52,261 nucleotides of DNA from an uncultured Clostridia bacterium (GTDB lineage Bacteria > Bacillota > Clostridia > Oscillospirales > CAG-382): NCBI GenBank assembly GCA_944375955.1, contig CALWBE010000061.1, positions 1 through 52,261 of the forward strand, read 5' to 3'. Position 1 is the first letter of the stretch. Every line of letters begins with the position of its first letter. The notes below the pieces were generated by a model that saw only the letters and a list, made by a program, of their open reading frames with translations, made no database searches and was not told the DNA's origin. The position numbers and the translations under genes are program-made. Shown here piece after piece: positions 43,918 to 52,137 of the stretch.

Positions 43918-45066
43918 ATGTCAAACCGTTTTATTTTAAACGAAACATCGTATCACGGCGCCGGCGCAATATCGAATATCGCAGCAGAAGCCGTTGGCAG
44001 AGGTTTAAAAAAAGCTTTTGTGTGTTCGGATCCTGACCTTATTAAATTCGGCGTTACAGCCAAGGTTTTAAAGGTACTTGACGAAGCGGGACTTGCATAT
44101 GAGATTTACTCGAAAATTAAAGCCAATCCCACTATCGAGAACGTACAGACGGGAGTAAACGCATATAAAGCAGCAAATGCGGATTATATTATTGCGATAG
44201 GCGGAGGATCTTCGATAGATACTGCGAAAGCGATAGGTATTATAATTAACAATCCGGAATTTGCCGATGTAAGAAGTCTTGAAGGGGTTGCGGATACAAA
44301 GAACAAATCAGTTCCTATTTTTGCTGTGCCCACAACTGCCGGAACGGCTGCGGAAGTCACTATAAACTATGTAATAACAGATGCCGAAAAGAACAGAAAA
44401 ATGGTATGCGTTGATCCCCATGATATTCCGGTTGTAGCATTTGTGGATCCGGATATGATGAGTTCTATGCCTAAAGGACTGACGGCCGCTACAGGAATGG
44501 ACGCGCTTACGCATGCGATTGAAGGATATATCACTGCCGGAGCATGGGAACTTTCTGATATGTTCCATTTAAAAGCAATAGAAATAATATCACGTTCGCT
44601 GCGTGATGCAGTTGCAGGAACTCCAAAAGGCCGCGAGGAAATGGCGCTTGGCCAGTATATCGCCGGAATGGGATTTTCAAATGTCGGATTGGGAATAGTT
44701 CATTCAATGGCTCATCCTTTAGGGGCATTGTATGATACTCCGCACGGCATTGCAAATGCGATAATACTTCCTACAGTAATGGAGTACAACGCTGAATCAA
44801 CTGGAGACAAATATAAATATATTGCAGCCGCAATGGGAGTTAAAGGAACAGAGACAATGTCTTGCGCCGAATACAGAAAAGCTGCGATAGACGCTGTCAA
44901 GAAACTTTCAGCTGATATAGGAATTCCGGAAAATCTTAAGGAGATTGTAAAAAAAGAAGATATTCCGTTCCTTGCCCGGTCGGCATATGATGACGCATGC
45001 CGTCCTGGAAATCCGAGACAAACAAGCGTTGAGGATATAACAAAGCTTTATGAATCTCTGATCTAA
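43918..45066 (+). CDS. fucO: Iron-containing alcohol dehydrogenase, FucO-like (lactaldehyde reductase)
   Basis: The start ATG 43918 follows AAAGGAGG (43902-43909); an upstream in-frame ATG at 43894 lacks a site. The 382-residue protein follows remembered E. coli FucO closely: FILNE at the start, NNPEFADVRSLEG, TTAGTAAEVTINYVITD and GQYIAGMGFSNVGLG. Metal ligands correspond to D195, H199, H262 and H276, and GGGSSIDTAKAIG (95-107) is the NAD-binding loop. FucO reduces L-lactaldehyde from fucose or rhamnose to 1,2-propanediol. No fucose or propanediol genes are visible nearby. Confidence 0.92.
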   Translation: MSNRFILNETSYHGAGAISNIAAEAVGRGLKKAFVCSDPDLIKFGVTAKVLKVLDEAGLAYEIYSKIKANPTIENVQTGVNAYKAANADYIIAIGGGSSIDTAKAIGIIINNPEFADVRSLEGVADTKNKSVPIFAVPTTAGTAAEVTINYVITDAEKNRKMVCVDPHDIPVVAFVDPDMMSSMPKGLTAATGMDALTHAIEGYITAGAWELSDMFHLKAIEIISRSLRDAVAGTPKGREEMALGQYIAGMGFSNVGLGIVHSMAHPLGALYDTPHGIANAIILPTVMEYNAESTGDKYKYIAAAMGVKGTETMSCAEYRKAAIDAVKKLSADIGIPENLKEIVKKEDIPFLARSAYDDACRPGNPRQTSVEDITKLYESLI

Positions 45067-45087
45067 TATAAACTGTATTTAAAACGA

Positions 45088-45126
45088 ACGCCGTCTGACT
45101 TTTATGTACAGGCGGCGTATTTTTAT
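45088..45126 (+). terminator. Intrinsic terminator after the alcohol dehydrogenase gene
   Basis: ACGCCGTCTG (45088-45097) pairs with CAGGCGGCGT (45109-45118) with one G-U pair, then ATTTTTA. Confidence 0.8.
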
Positions 45127-45257
45127 GCCGTTTAAAAATAGGATTTACATTAAATTCTTATATATTATCATCTCAACTTACGTAATAATTGATTTTTTGA
45201 AATTTTATATCACATTTATCCATTTATTTGACCTAAATTGATATTTTTTGAAAATTA

Positions 45258-45286
45258 TTGACTAATAATGATTTTTATGATAATAT
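45258..45286 (+). promoter_or_regulatory. Promoter of the NSS transporter gene
   Basis: TTGACT (45258-45263), a 17 bp spacer and TAATAT (45281-45286). The 310 bp gap before this gene is otherwise AT-rich sequence with no gene. Confidence 0.65.
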
Positions 45287-45376
45287 TTTAATAGTTTTTG
45301 CTGGGTTATTAAAAATTGTTTGCAAAATAGATATATTTTTATATAAAACGGCAATAGATAATAGGAGGATATATCA

Positions 45377-46747
45377 ATGTCTACCAAACAAAGAAGCAGC
45401 TTTACCGGAAAACTTGGTTTTGTGCTTGCAGCAGCCGGTTCTGCTGTCGGACTCGGAAATATATGGCGGTTTCCGTATCTCGCCGCCGAATACGGAGGAG
45501 GAATTTTCCTTCTGGTATATCTTGTCTTGGCGGTTACTTTTGGATTTTCTCTTATGATTGCCGAAATAGCTATCGGAAGAAAAACGGGCCTTAGCGCAAT
45601 AGGAGCATATGAAAAATTAAGTAAAAAATTCACATGGCTCGGCTGGCTCTCTTCTATTGTTCCGATTATAATTCTTCCTTATTACTGCGTTGTGGGCGGT
45701 TGGGTAATTAAATATTTTTCCGCTTATGTGACCGGAGCGGGCGGCGTTGTCGCTGACAAGGATTATTTCGGAGGATTTATCGGACAAACATTTGAACCGG
45801 TTGTATGGTTCGCAGTTTTTCTTGGCCTTACAGCTTTAGTTGTTTTTCTCGGAGTCGAAAAGGGAATAGAAAAAGTCAGCAAGATCATGATGCCGGGTTT
45901 GGTTATACTTTCGGTCATAATCGCCGTATACGGTCTTACTCTTCCCGGAGCGATGGACGGAGTAAAATATTATTTGCTGCCTGATTTTTCAAGCTTTTCA
46001 ATGACTACCGTATTTGCGGCTATGGGACAGCTTTTTTATTCCATGTCTCTCGCAATGGGCATTATGATCACATATGGTTCATATATGAAAAAGGATGTCG
46101 ATCTTGAATCAAGTGTTCGGCATATTGAGATATTTGATACCGGAATTGCTTTTATAGCCGGACTTATAGTAATACCTGCAGTATATTCCACTGCAGTAGC
46201 CACCGGTAATCCGGCTGAGGAATATTTGACAAAAGGCGCCGGGCTTATGTTTACAACTATACCTCAGATATTCAGCGTTATGCCCGGCGGAAATATTATC
46301 GGAATGCTGTTTTTCCTGCTTGTTATATTTGCGGCTTTGACTTCGTCTATATCATTGATGGAGGCGGTAGTATCTATTATTCATGACAAATTTAAATTGA
46401 GCAGACATATTTCCTGTGCTATTACAATTGTTATTTCGGTAGTTTTGGGAGTTCTTTCTTCTCTCGGATTCGGCATCTTGGACGGAATCAAAATATTTGG
46501 CAAAAATATGTTTGATTTCTTCGATTTCGCAAGCAATTCCGTACTTATGCCTATTACTGCACTGTTTACCTGCATACTTGTGGGTTATGTGATTAAACCT
46601 AAAACGGTTATAGAAGAGGTTGAGATAAGCAGTAAATTTAAAGGCAAAAAACTTTTTGTAGTGGGCATCAAGTACATAGCGCCCGTTTTTATAGTCGCTA
46701 TTCTTATATTTTCTATTCTTGAAGGCACTGGTGTAATAAATATATGA
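45377..46747 (+). CDS. Sodium:neurotransmitter symporter (NSS/SNF) family transporter
   Basis: The 456-residue protein has about eleven to twelve membrane helices. The NSS signature GSAVGLGNIWRFPYLAAEYGGG (split over residues 22-43) begins the first helix with its unwound sodium/substrate-binding stretch, and SSISLMEAVVSIIHDK lies in helix 8. Bacterial members such as LeuT, TnaT and MhsT import amino acids with sodium; the exact substrate cannot be told. AATAGGAGG stands before ATG 45377. It has its own promoter and terminator. Confidence 0.93.
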   Translation: MSTKQRSSFTGKLGFVLAAAGSAVGLGNIWRFPYLAAEYGGGIFLLVYLVLAVTFGFSLMIAEIAIGRKTGLSAIGAYEKLSKKFTWLGWLSSIVPIIILPYYCVVGGWVIKYFSAYVTGAGGVVADKDYFGGFIGQTFEPVVWFAVFLGLTALVVFLGVEKGIEKVSKIMMPGLVILSVIIAVYGLTLPGAMDGVKYYLLPDFSSFSMTTVFAAMGQLFYSMSLAMGIMITYGSYMKKDVDLESSVRHIEIFDTGIAFIAGLIVIPAVYSTAVATGNPAEEYLTKGAGLMFTTIPQIFSVMPGGNIIGMLFFLLVIFAALTSSISLMEAVVSIIHDKFKLSRHISCAITIVISVVLGVLSSLGFGILDGIKIFGKNMFDFFDFASNSVLMPITALFTCILVGYVIKPKTVIEEVEISSKFKGKKLFVVGIKYIAPVFIVAILIFSILEGTGVINI

Positions 46748-46809
46748 TGGCTTTGTATTGGAAGCAAACATTTTAAATAATATAAATTTTTGTTTTGTTA
46801 TTAATGTAA

Positions 46810-46860
46810 AAAAATCTCCGGCTGAAACAAACAAAAAACTTGTTTCAGCCGGAGATTTTT
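46810..46860. terminator. Bidirectional terminator, 21 bp stem
   Basis: A perfect 21 bp stem pairs 46810-46830 with 46840-46860 (core TCTCCGGCTGAAACA). A/T-rich arms on both sides allow it to end both the transporter and the acetyltransferase transcripts. Confidence 0.95.
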
Positions 46861-46889
46861 TATATTCTAATACCATAAACTGCGAAAAA

Positions 46890-47534
46890 TCAATCGTCTT
46901 CTAAAACTTTACAGTCTCCTAAAATTTCCGGTTTGTATTTCATGCTGTCTTTTTCCGTTATCTCTCTGATAACGCGGCAGGGATTGCCTGCGGCAAATGA
47001 ATTGTCCGGTATATCTTTTACAACCACGCTTCCGGCTCCTATTACACAGTTGTCTCCTATTTTCGCTCCCGAACATACGACGACATTTGCTCCGAACCAG
47101 CAGTTGTTTCCTATATGAACAGGCTTTGCATAGCATAATCTTCTAATCTCGCCGTCTGAACACATTATCGTGCTGCGTTCGGATGCTATCATAGGATGTA
47201 CGGGAGTCACTATTGTGACGTTAGGTCCGAAATTGCAGTTGTCGCCAATGGTAACTTCAGCGTCATCTTGTACTGTAAGCCCGAAGTTTGCGAAAAATTT
47301 TTTTCCTATCTTTGTATGACAGCCATAATGGAAAAATATAGGTCCCTGCATAAAACTGCCTTCTCCCAGTTCGCCCACAATTTTGTTTATAATTTCACTG
47401 CGCTTTTCGGTTTCGTCTTCCGGAAGTTTGTTGTATTCCAGATTAAGATTGTGAGTGCGCAGCTTTTGCGCTTTAAGTTCGGGATCTCCTGGGAAAAAAA
47501 GCAGTCCCTTTTTAAGCTTTTCTTCTTCTGTCAT
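46890..47534 (-). CDS. Maltose/galactoside O-acetyltransferase family protein (hexapeptide repeat)
   Basis: The 214-residue protein has the Maa/LacA N-terminal domain (to about 60) and a left-handed beta-helix of hexapeptide repeats such as IGDNCNFGPNVTI, VHIGNNCWFGANVVV and IGAGSVV. The catalytic histidine is in TPVHP, and the C-terminus has AAGNPCRVIREI. It transfers acetyl groups from acetyl-CoA to sugars; the acceptor is unknown. AAAGGAGG precedes ATG 47534. It lies downstream of the response regulator gene, beyond a terminator. Confidence 0.92.
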   Translation of the reverse strand: MTEEEKLKKGLLFFPGDPELKAQKLRTHNLNLEYNKLPEDETEKRSEIINKIVGELGEGSFMQGPIFFHYGCHTKIGKKFFANFGLTVQDDAEVTIGDNCNFGPNVTIVTPVHPMIASERSTIMCSDGEIRRLCYAKPVHIGNNCWFGANVVVCSGAKIGDNCVIGAGSVVVKDIPDNSFAAGNPCRVIREITEKDSMKYKPEILGDCKVLEDD

Positions 47535-47651
47535 AAATATTGCCTCCTTTTACATATTACACAATGCAGCGGTAAGGCGCTGACTGTAAATAACCGTCTT
47601 TACGCTGTATAACTCGCTGTTGCATAATGTGTATCATGATCAAAATTAAAT

Positions 47652-47688
47652 AAAAAGGGATAACAGCGGCGGCTGTTATCCTCTTTTT
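47652..47688 (-). terminator. Terminator of the response regulator gene
   Basis: GGATAACAGC (47658-47667) and GCTGTTATCC (47672-47681) form a 10 bp stem with a 4-base loop. On the - strand it is followed by CTTTTTATTT. Confidence 0.85.
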
Positions 47689-47720
47689 GTATACGAATCG
47701 ATTGAAAAGCCGCACAGTTA

Positions 47721-48410
47721 TTACTGCTGCAAAAGCTCAAATTTATATCCAACGCCCCAAACTGTTTTTATCTGCCATTTGTCGGAAACATCAGACAGCT
47801 TTTCGCGAAGACGTTTTATATGAACGTCAACAGTGCGCGAGTCGCCGAGATAATCAAATCCCCACACTTTGTCAAGAAGCTGATCTCTTGTAAATACGCG
47901 GTTGTAGTTTGAGGTGAGAAAATACAGAAGCTCCAATTCTTTAGGCGGAATGTCGACAGATTTTCCCGCAAGCTTGAGTTCATACTTCTGAAGGCTTATC
48001 TCGAGGTTGTCAAATTTAACGACTTCCGAATCATCGCTTTCATGACCTGAACAGCGGCGGAACACGGCTTTTATACGAGCGACAACTTCTTTTGTGTCAA
48101 AAGGTTTTGTTATAAAATCGTCAGCCCCAAGCTCAAGACCGAGGACTTTGTCAAAGACCTCATTTTTTGCCGTCAGCATGATTATGGGTTTGGAGGAAAT
48201 TTCTCTTATTTCACGGCATACCTGCCATCCGTCTTTTCCTGGCATCATAATATCAAGAAGAACGAGATCAGGCTCATATATCTTGAAAGCGGATACAGCT
48301 TTTATACCGTTCCCGGCTATAACTATTTCGTAATTTTCATTTTCAAGACATATTTTAAGCAGGTCGCAGGTGTTTGCGTCATCGTCTGCGATAAGAATTT
48401 TAAATCCCAT
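47721..48410 (-). CDS. OmpR/PhoB-family response regulator without an adjacent histidine kinase
   Basis: The 229-residue protein has a receiver domain with acidic pocket D10/D11, phosphoacceptor D53, T80 and K102, and a C-terminal winged helix of OmpR/PhoB type (about 130-225) with the FTRDQLLDKVWGFDYLGDSRTVDVHIKRLREKL recognition region (split here). AGGAGG serves ATG 48410. Normal partners are encoded next door; here the neighbours are an acetyltransferase and an unrelated gene, so the kinase must be elsewhere. A perfect inverted repeat at 48454-48477 may be its own operator. Confidence 0.94.
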   Translation of the reverse strand: MGFKILIADDDANTCDLLKICLENENYEIVIAGNGIKAVSAFKIYEPDLVLLDIMMPGKDGWQVCREIREISSKPIIMLTAKNEVFDKVLGLELGADDFITKPFDTKEVVARIKAVFRRCSGHESDDSEVVKFDNLEISLQKYELKLAGKSVDIPPKELELLYFLTSNYNRVFTRDQLLDKVWGFDYLGDSRTVDVHIKRLREKLSDVSDKWQIKTVWGVGYKFELLQQ

Positions 48411-48453
48411 TTCAACCTCCTAAATGTCATAACGCTTGTAAAAATTTTATAAA

Positions 48454-48477
48454 ATCTGTAACAATATATTTACAGAT
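48454..48477. promoter_or_regulatory. Inverted repeat upstream of the response regulator gene
   Basis: ATCTGTAA (48454-48461) and TTACAGAT (48470-48477) form a perfect 8+8 dyad with an 8-base centre, about 45 bases upstream of ATG 48410. Response regulators of this class usually bind direct repeats as dimers, so another repressor may also be the binder. Confidence 0.5.
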
Positions 48478-48591
48478 ATAAAAATTCTTAACAAATTAAA
48501 TCAATTTACTTAATAATTCTATACTTTTTATGACAAAATAGGATGAATTTTTTATTAACAAATATCTAATAAATTTTTAAAAATAAAGAAA

Positions 48592-49239
48592 TCACGAATT
48601 ATTTGTTTCCATATTTTGAATTTTATCAAAAAAATTATATTTAAAATTTTTTGCAAGGGATACCGAGCAGAAAGCTTCAAGAGAGCATTGTATTTTTTTG
48701 CTTTCGTCAGCGTCTCTTCCGCAAGCGCATGCGGCAGCAAAAGAAACAGACGGAATAAGTCCGGGTAAAACCGACGAAATAAAATCCATATCGTTTCTTA
48801 TATTGAGAACAAGACAGCCTGCAAGAAAGCCCGCTTTACTTCTTGACGGCGGGAATATCCCTTTTTCTTTTTTAAAGCCTGCATTGCTTTTATCATAATT
48901 TCCTATATTTGACAGACCGCATAAATTAGATGTGAAAAAAACTTCCTCGCTGTCGCATATTTTCATAGTTATATCAGGTATTATGTCGTCTTTTGAAAAT
49001 CCGTCTGATCCGACTGTAAAAACCACGTCGCTTGTTCTGCATAAATGCTTAAGTTTATCCGCGCACATTTTTCCGCTCCCGGCATCATCGCGTTTTGTAA
49101 TCGCCGTATGATAGCCTCCGAGAGCATATCCGCTGTCTTTCATGATCTGAGTTATCCGCCCGCAGCATTTTACTGATTGTCCAAGTTCGCTTATGTCCTT
49201 GCCGCAGCATAGTATGCCGAACACCGGCATATCCGTCAT
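48592..49239 (-). CDS. Molybdopterin-binding-domain (MoaB/MogA-like) protein, divergent
   Basis: The 215-residue protein matches the MoCF_biosynth domain pattern loosely. DVVFTVGSDGFSKDDIIPDIT (split over about 72-92) takes the place of the usual TTGGTG-S-xDxTPE, and SRSKAGFLAGCLVLNI plus SVLPGLIPSVSFA match the SRA-G-LV-NLPG and LLP-L-A parts. The C-terminus is cysteine-rich (CACGRD) and then polar. No other molybdenum cofactor gene is in the window. The altered GSDGFS motif and lack of neighbours make enzyme activity uncertain. Confidence 0.6.
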   Translation of the reverse strand: MTDMPVFGILCCGKDISELGQSVKCCGRITQIMKDSGYALGGYHTAITKRDDAGSGKMCADKLKHLCRTSDVVFTVGSDGFSKDDIIPDITMKICDSEEVFFTSNLCGLSNIGNYDKSNAGFKKEKGIFPPSRSKAGFLAGCLVLNIRNDMDFISSVLPGLIPSVSFAAACACGRDADESKKIQCSLEAFCSVSLAKNFKYNFFDKIQNMETNNS

Positions 49240-49500
49240 AAAATATCCGCCCTTTCCCCCAAAATATATATTAATGATATCCGCTTAAAGTTTGTAAAGT
49301 AAACAAACATTTATTGCGGTGCAAGTAAAATTATACGCCAAGTTTATGTTTGATACAATAAAAAACGTTCGTTAGAATTCTATACATTACGGTAAAAAAA
49401 TCAAAAAATTTTTTTAACTTTTTGACTTATTTCAGCGAAGATAAAAATTTTTAGGCGCAAAACACATTGCTTTTTGTTTTTTTGTATTACGAAAAGCCGC
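49240..49500. other. Intergenic region upstream of ribF
   Basis: This AT-rich region separates two divergent genes; with the ribF leader the gap is 398 bp. I see a weak inverted repeat (TTTGT/ACAAA near 49290-49307) but no gene, riboswitch or RNA I can name. There is no FMN-riboswitch-like consensus. Confidence 0.55.
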
Positions 49501-49529
49501 TTGACACAGACTTGTAAAAAATGTATAAT
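49501..49529 (+). promoter_or_regulatory. Consensus sigma-A promoter of ribF
   Basis: TTGACA (49501-49506), 17 bp, TATAAT (49524-49529): a perfect consensus. The leader is about 100 bases. Confidence 0.9.
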
Positions 49530-49637
49530 TATTATATGAAGCAGCAGAGAAAATCAAAATATTAAGATTTTTTACATAATTTGCATAAAAATATATCCGT
49601 ATGCCGTTTTTCGGCTGCGGAGGAGGATAATATAAAA

Positions 49638-50612
49638 ATGGTTACGATCCAAAATAATAACCCTTTAGCAGGTATAAAATGTGCCGTTGCTCTCGGAAAT
49701 TTTGACGGCGTTCATAAGGGACATGCAACTCTTATCAGAAAAACGGTTGCATTATCTCACGAATACGGTCTTTCCTCGTGTGTGTATACCTTTTCTGAAC
49801 ATCCTTCTAATTTTAAAAACGGTTTTTACGGAATAATAACCGACAATTCTGAAAAGCAGAGCATAATTGAATCCCTCGGTGCAGATATATTTTATCTTGA
49901 TGATTTTGATAAAGTAAAAGATCTATCATGCGAGGAATTCTGCCGAGATATACTTGTAAAAAAATTAGGCGCAGAAATTGCTGTATGCGGTAAAAATTAT
50001 CGTTTCGGAAAAAACAGGGAAGGCGGCTGTGAAACTTTAAAAAAACAAATGGAAGCTCTCGGCAAAAAAACGGTCATAATAGATTATGTAACGGCAGATT
50101 CCCACGGCACAGGAGAAGCGATAAATTCAACGTCGATACGCCGCTGTATATCAGAAGGCGAAACAGAAAAAGCAGCAGAACTTATGGGCCGTCCGTTTTC
50201 TATCTGTTATCCTGTTATTTACGGACGCCAGCTTGGAAGAAAGCTGGGATTTCCCACGATAAATCAAAAATTCCCTAAAGAAAAGCTCAGACCGAAAAAC
50301 GGAGTCTATGCCTGTCTGTGTACCATTGACGGAAAAGAATATCCCGGGGTTGCAAATGTCGGCACAAAACCGACGGTTACGGCTGGAGAAAGCGAACCTC
50401 CTGTACTGTGTGAAACTCATATAATCGGATATGGCGGAGATCTTTACGGAAAAAGAATAAAACTTGATTTTTACAGACGTCTTCGCGATGAAAAGAAATT
50501 TTCAGACCTTGACGAGCTGACCCGAGCGGTTAAGTCAAATATTGAAGAAACAAAAAAATATTTCGAAGAAAAGAAAGGAAAGGGTATACTATATAATGAA
50601 AAAAAGCGGTAA
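49638..50612 (+). CDS. ribF: Bifunctional riboflavin kinase / FAD synthetase
   Basis: The start ATG 49638 follows GGAGGAGG (49619-49626) at 11-base spacing; a longer frame from 49581 would translate this site. The 324-residue protein has an N-terminal FMN adenylyltransferase domain with GNFDGVHKGH (20-29) and a C-terminal flavokinase domain starting GRQLGRKLGFPTIN (about 193-206). It makes FMN and FAD from riboflavin. The last 17 bases overlap the start of the next gene. Confidence 0.96.
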   Translation: MVTIQNNNPLAGIKCAVALGNFDGVHKGHATLIRKTVALSHEYGLSSCVYTFSEHPSNFKNGFYGIITDNSEKQSIIESLGADIFYLDDFDKVKDLSCEEFCRDILVKKLGAEIAVCGKNYRFGKNREGGCETLKKQMEALGKKTVIIDYVTADSHGTGEAINSTSIRRCISEGETEKAAELMGRPFSICYPVIYGRQLGRKLGFPTINQKFPKEKLRPKNGVYACLCTIDGKEYPGVANVGTKPTVTAGESEPPVLCETHIIGYGGDLYGKRIKLDFYRRLRDEKKFSDLDELTRAVKSNIEETKKYFEEKKGKGILYNEKKR

Positions 50613-52020
50613 GTCATTCTTTTGTGCAAAAGTTTTTTTATTTGCGGCGGCTGCCGTTCAGATATTGCTGTCGGTCATTATATATGCGTTTGCCGAAGAA
50701 ACTCAGCCGGTTCCGTCGCCGAAGGATTTTTGCTATTATGACAATTTGCCTTTTGCCGAATTTGCGGATATTGAAGTGTCAAATATCGAAGCTTACGCCG
50801 CGGTCGCTGTAAATCTTGAGACAGGCAGCGTTATGTATGAGAAAAATCCGCTTCAGAAAGTTTATCCGGCATCTACCGTAAAAATAATGACCGCAATAGT
50901 TGCTCTTGAAAATATTCCTGATATTGACGTTATGATATATGCTTCAGAAAGCGCAGTAAAGGCGTCTTCGGGTACAAGAATAAATCCTACAAATCCCATA
51001 AAGGCCGGCGAAGGTTTTACCGCAAGAGAACTTTTATATGCTCTGCTTGTAACGGGAGCAAACGACGCAGCAAACGTTCTTGCGGAATATGTAAGCGGAA
51101 CAATTGAAGACTTCTGTGTTCTTATGAATGAAAAAGCAAAAGAAATAGGAGCCAAGTATACCAACTTTACAAATCCCACAGGTCTGCATGATCCTGAAAT
51201 GGTAACAACGGCATATGATATGGCTCTTATTGCCAATTATGCTTATTATATAAACGATCTTGTAAAGATAGCCGGTTCAACGAATTATACGATAGAAGCG
51301 ACAAATCTATCTTCCGAACGCAGATATTTGTACAACCGCAATCGTATGATACGCAGGGTGGAAAGTGAAACCGATTATTTTTACAGCGGAACACTGGGGC
51401 TCAGCGCCGGCTCTACACCGGAGGGCGGAAATTGTGTTATAGCGGTGGCTGAGCGCGATGGATTGACATATCTTACAGTCGTAATGAACTCATCAAGTAC
51501 TGAAACGGAAAATTTCGCATACCGTGATTCTATAACTCTGCTTGATATGTGTTTTGATAACTTTGCAATGCAAAAGGTGGCGGCAAAGGGAGAAATGATG
51601 TGTGAAATTCCTGTGGCTCTTGCGGAAAGTTCAGATCATATAACGCTTCACGCTGCTGAAGATATAACAGCTTTGCTGCCGGTGAATATAAATAAGGATG
51701 AAGATATAATTCTTAAAAGACTTGTTTATGAGGATGCTAAAGCTCCGGTCAGCGAAGGGCAGATTTTCGGCGAGCTGGTTGCTGCTTATAAAGGTACTAT
51801 AACGCTGGGAAGCACCGCTCTTGTATCAAATTCAACGATAGACAGAAGCACTTTGCTTTATATACTTGATGTTCTAAGAAGATTCTTTACCGGAAGATGG
51901 TTTATTACCGCACTGATAACTGCAGCCGTTTTGTTTGCAATTTACTGCTTTCTTTATTATAAGGCTTATAAACGTAAAAATAAAAACAGAAACAGAAACA
52001 GAAATATATATAGAAGATAG
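50596..52020 (+). CDS. D-Ala-D-Ala carboxypeptidase (DacF/PBP5-like) family protein with altered motifs
   Basis: ATG 50596 overlaps ribF by 17 bp; GGAAAGGG 12 bases upstream is the site. The 474-residue protein has a signal/anchor helix (about 10-35), an S11 peptidase domain, and a C-terminal transmembrane helix (about 437-458) with a basic Lys/Arg/Asn tail. The SxxK nucleophile motif STVK (93-96) is intact. The SxN motif reads GAN (154-156) and the KTG motif reads SAG (270-272, in GLSAGSTPEGG), both unlike active PBP5-type enzymes. This points to a non-canonical or inactive peptidoglycan-binding homologue. Confidence 0.85.
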   Translation: MKKSGKSFFCAKVFLFAAAAVQILLSVIIYAFAEETQPVPSPKDFCYYDNLPFAEFADIEVSNIEAYAAVAVNLETGSVMYEKNPLQKVYPASTVKIMTAIVALENIPDIDVMIYASESAVKASSGTRINPTNPIKAGEGFTARELLYALLVTGANDAANVLAEYVSGTIEDFCVLMNEKAKEIGAKYTNFTNPTGLHDPEMVTTAYDMALIANYAYYINDLVKIAGSTNYTIEATNLSSERRYLYNRNRMIRRVESETDYFYSGTLGLSAGSTPEGGNCVIAVAERDGLTYLTVVMNSSSTETENFAYRDSITLLDMCFDNFAMQKVAAKGEMMCEIPVALAESSDHITLHAAEDITALLPVNINKDEDIILKRLVYEDAKAPVSEGQIFGELVAAYKGTITLGSTALVSNSTIDRSTLLYILDVLRRFFTGRWFITALITAAVLFAIYCFLYYKAYKRKNKNRNRNRNIYRR

Positions 52021-52137
52021 AATGCCCCAAAGTACTACTAACAAATATTAAAATTTACTTTAATATAAATATAAATATATAAAAAATATATAAAAATATT
52101 ATTGTTTTTAATTAAAATTAGTGTAAAAGGAGGAAAG
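52021..52137. other. AT-rich intergenic region with a ribosome binding site at its end
   Basis: No terminator is obvious after the carboxypeptidase gene. A clear AAAGGAGG (52126-52133) points to a start near 52138-52145, where no ATG is present. Confidence 0.55.

Noticed and set aside
49240..49637. FMN riboswitch upstream of ribF
   Set aside because: The conserved FMN-element blocks are not present; only a promoter and AT-rich leader are seen.
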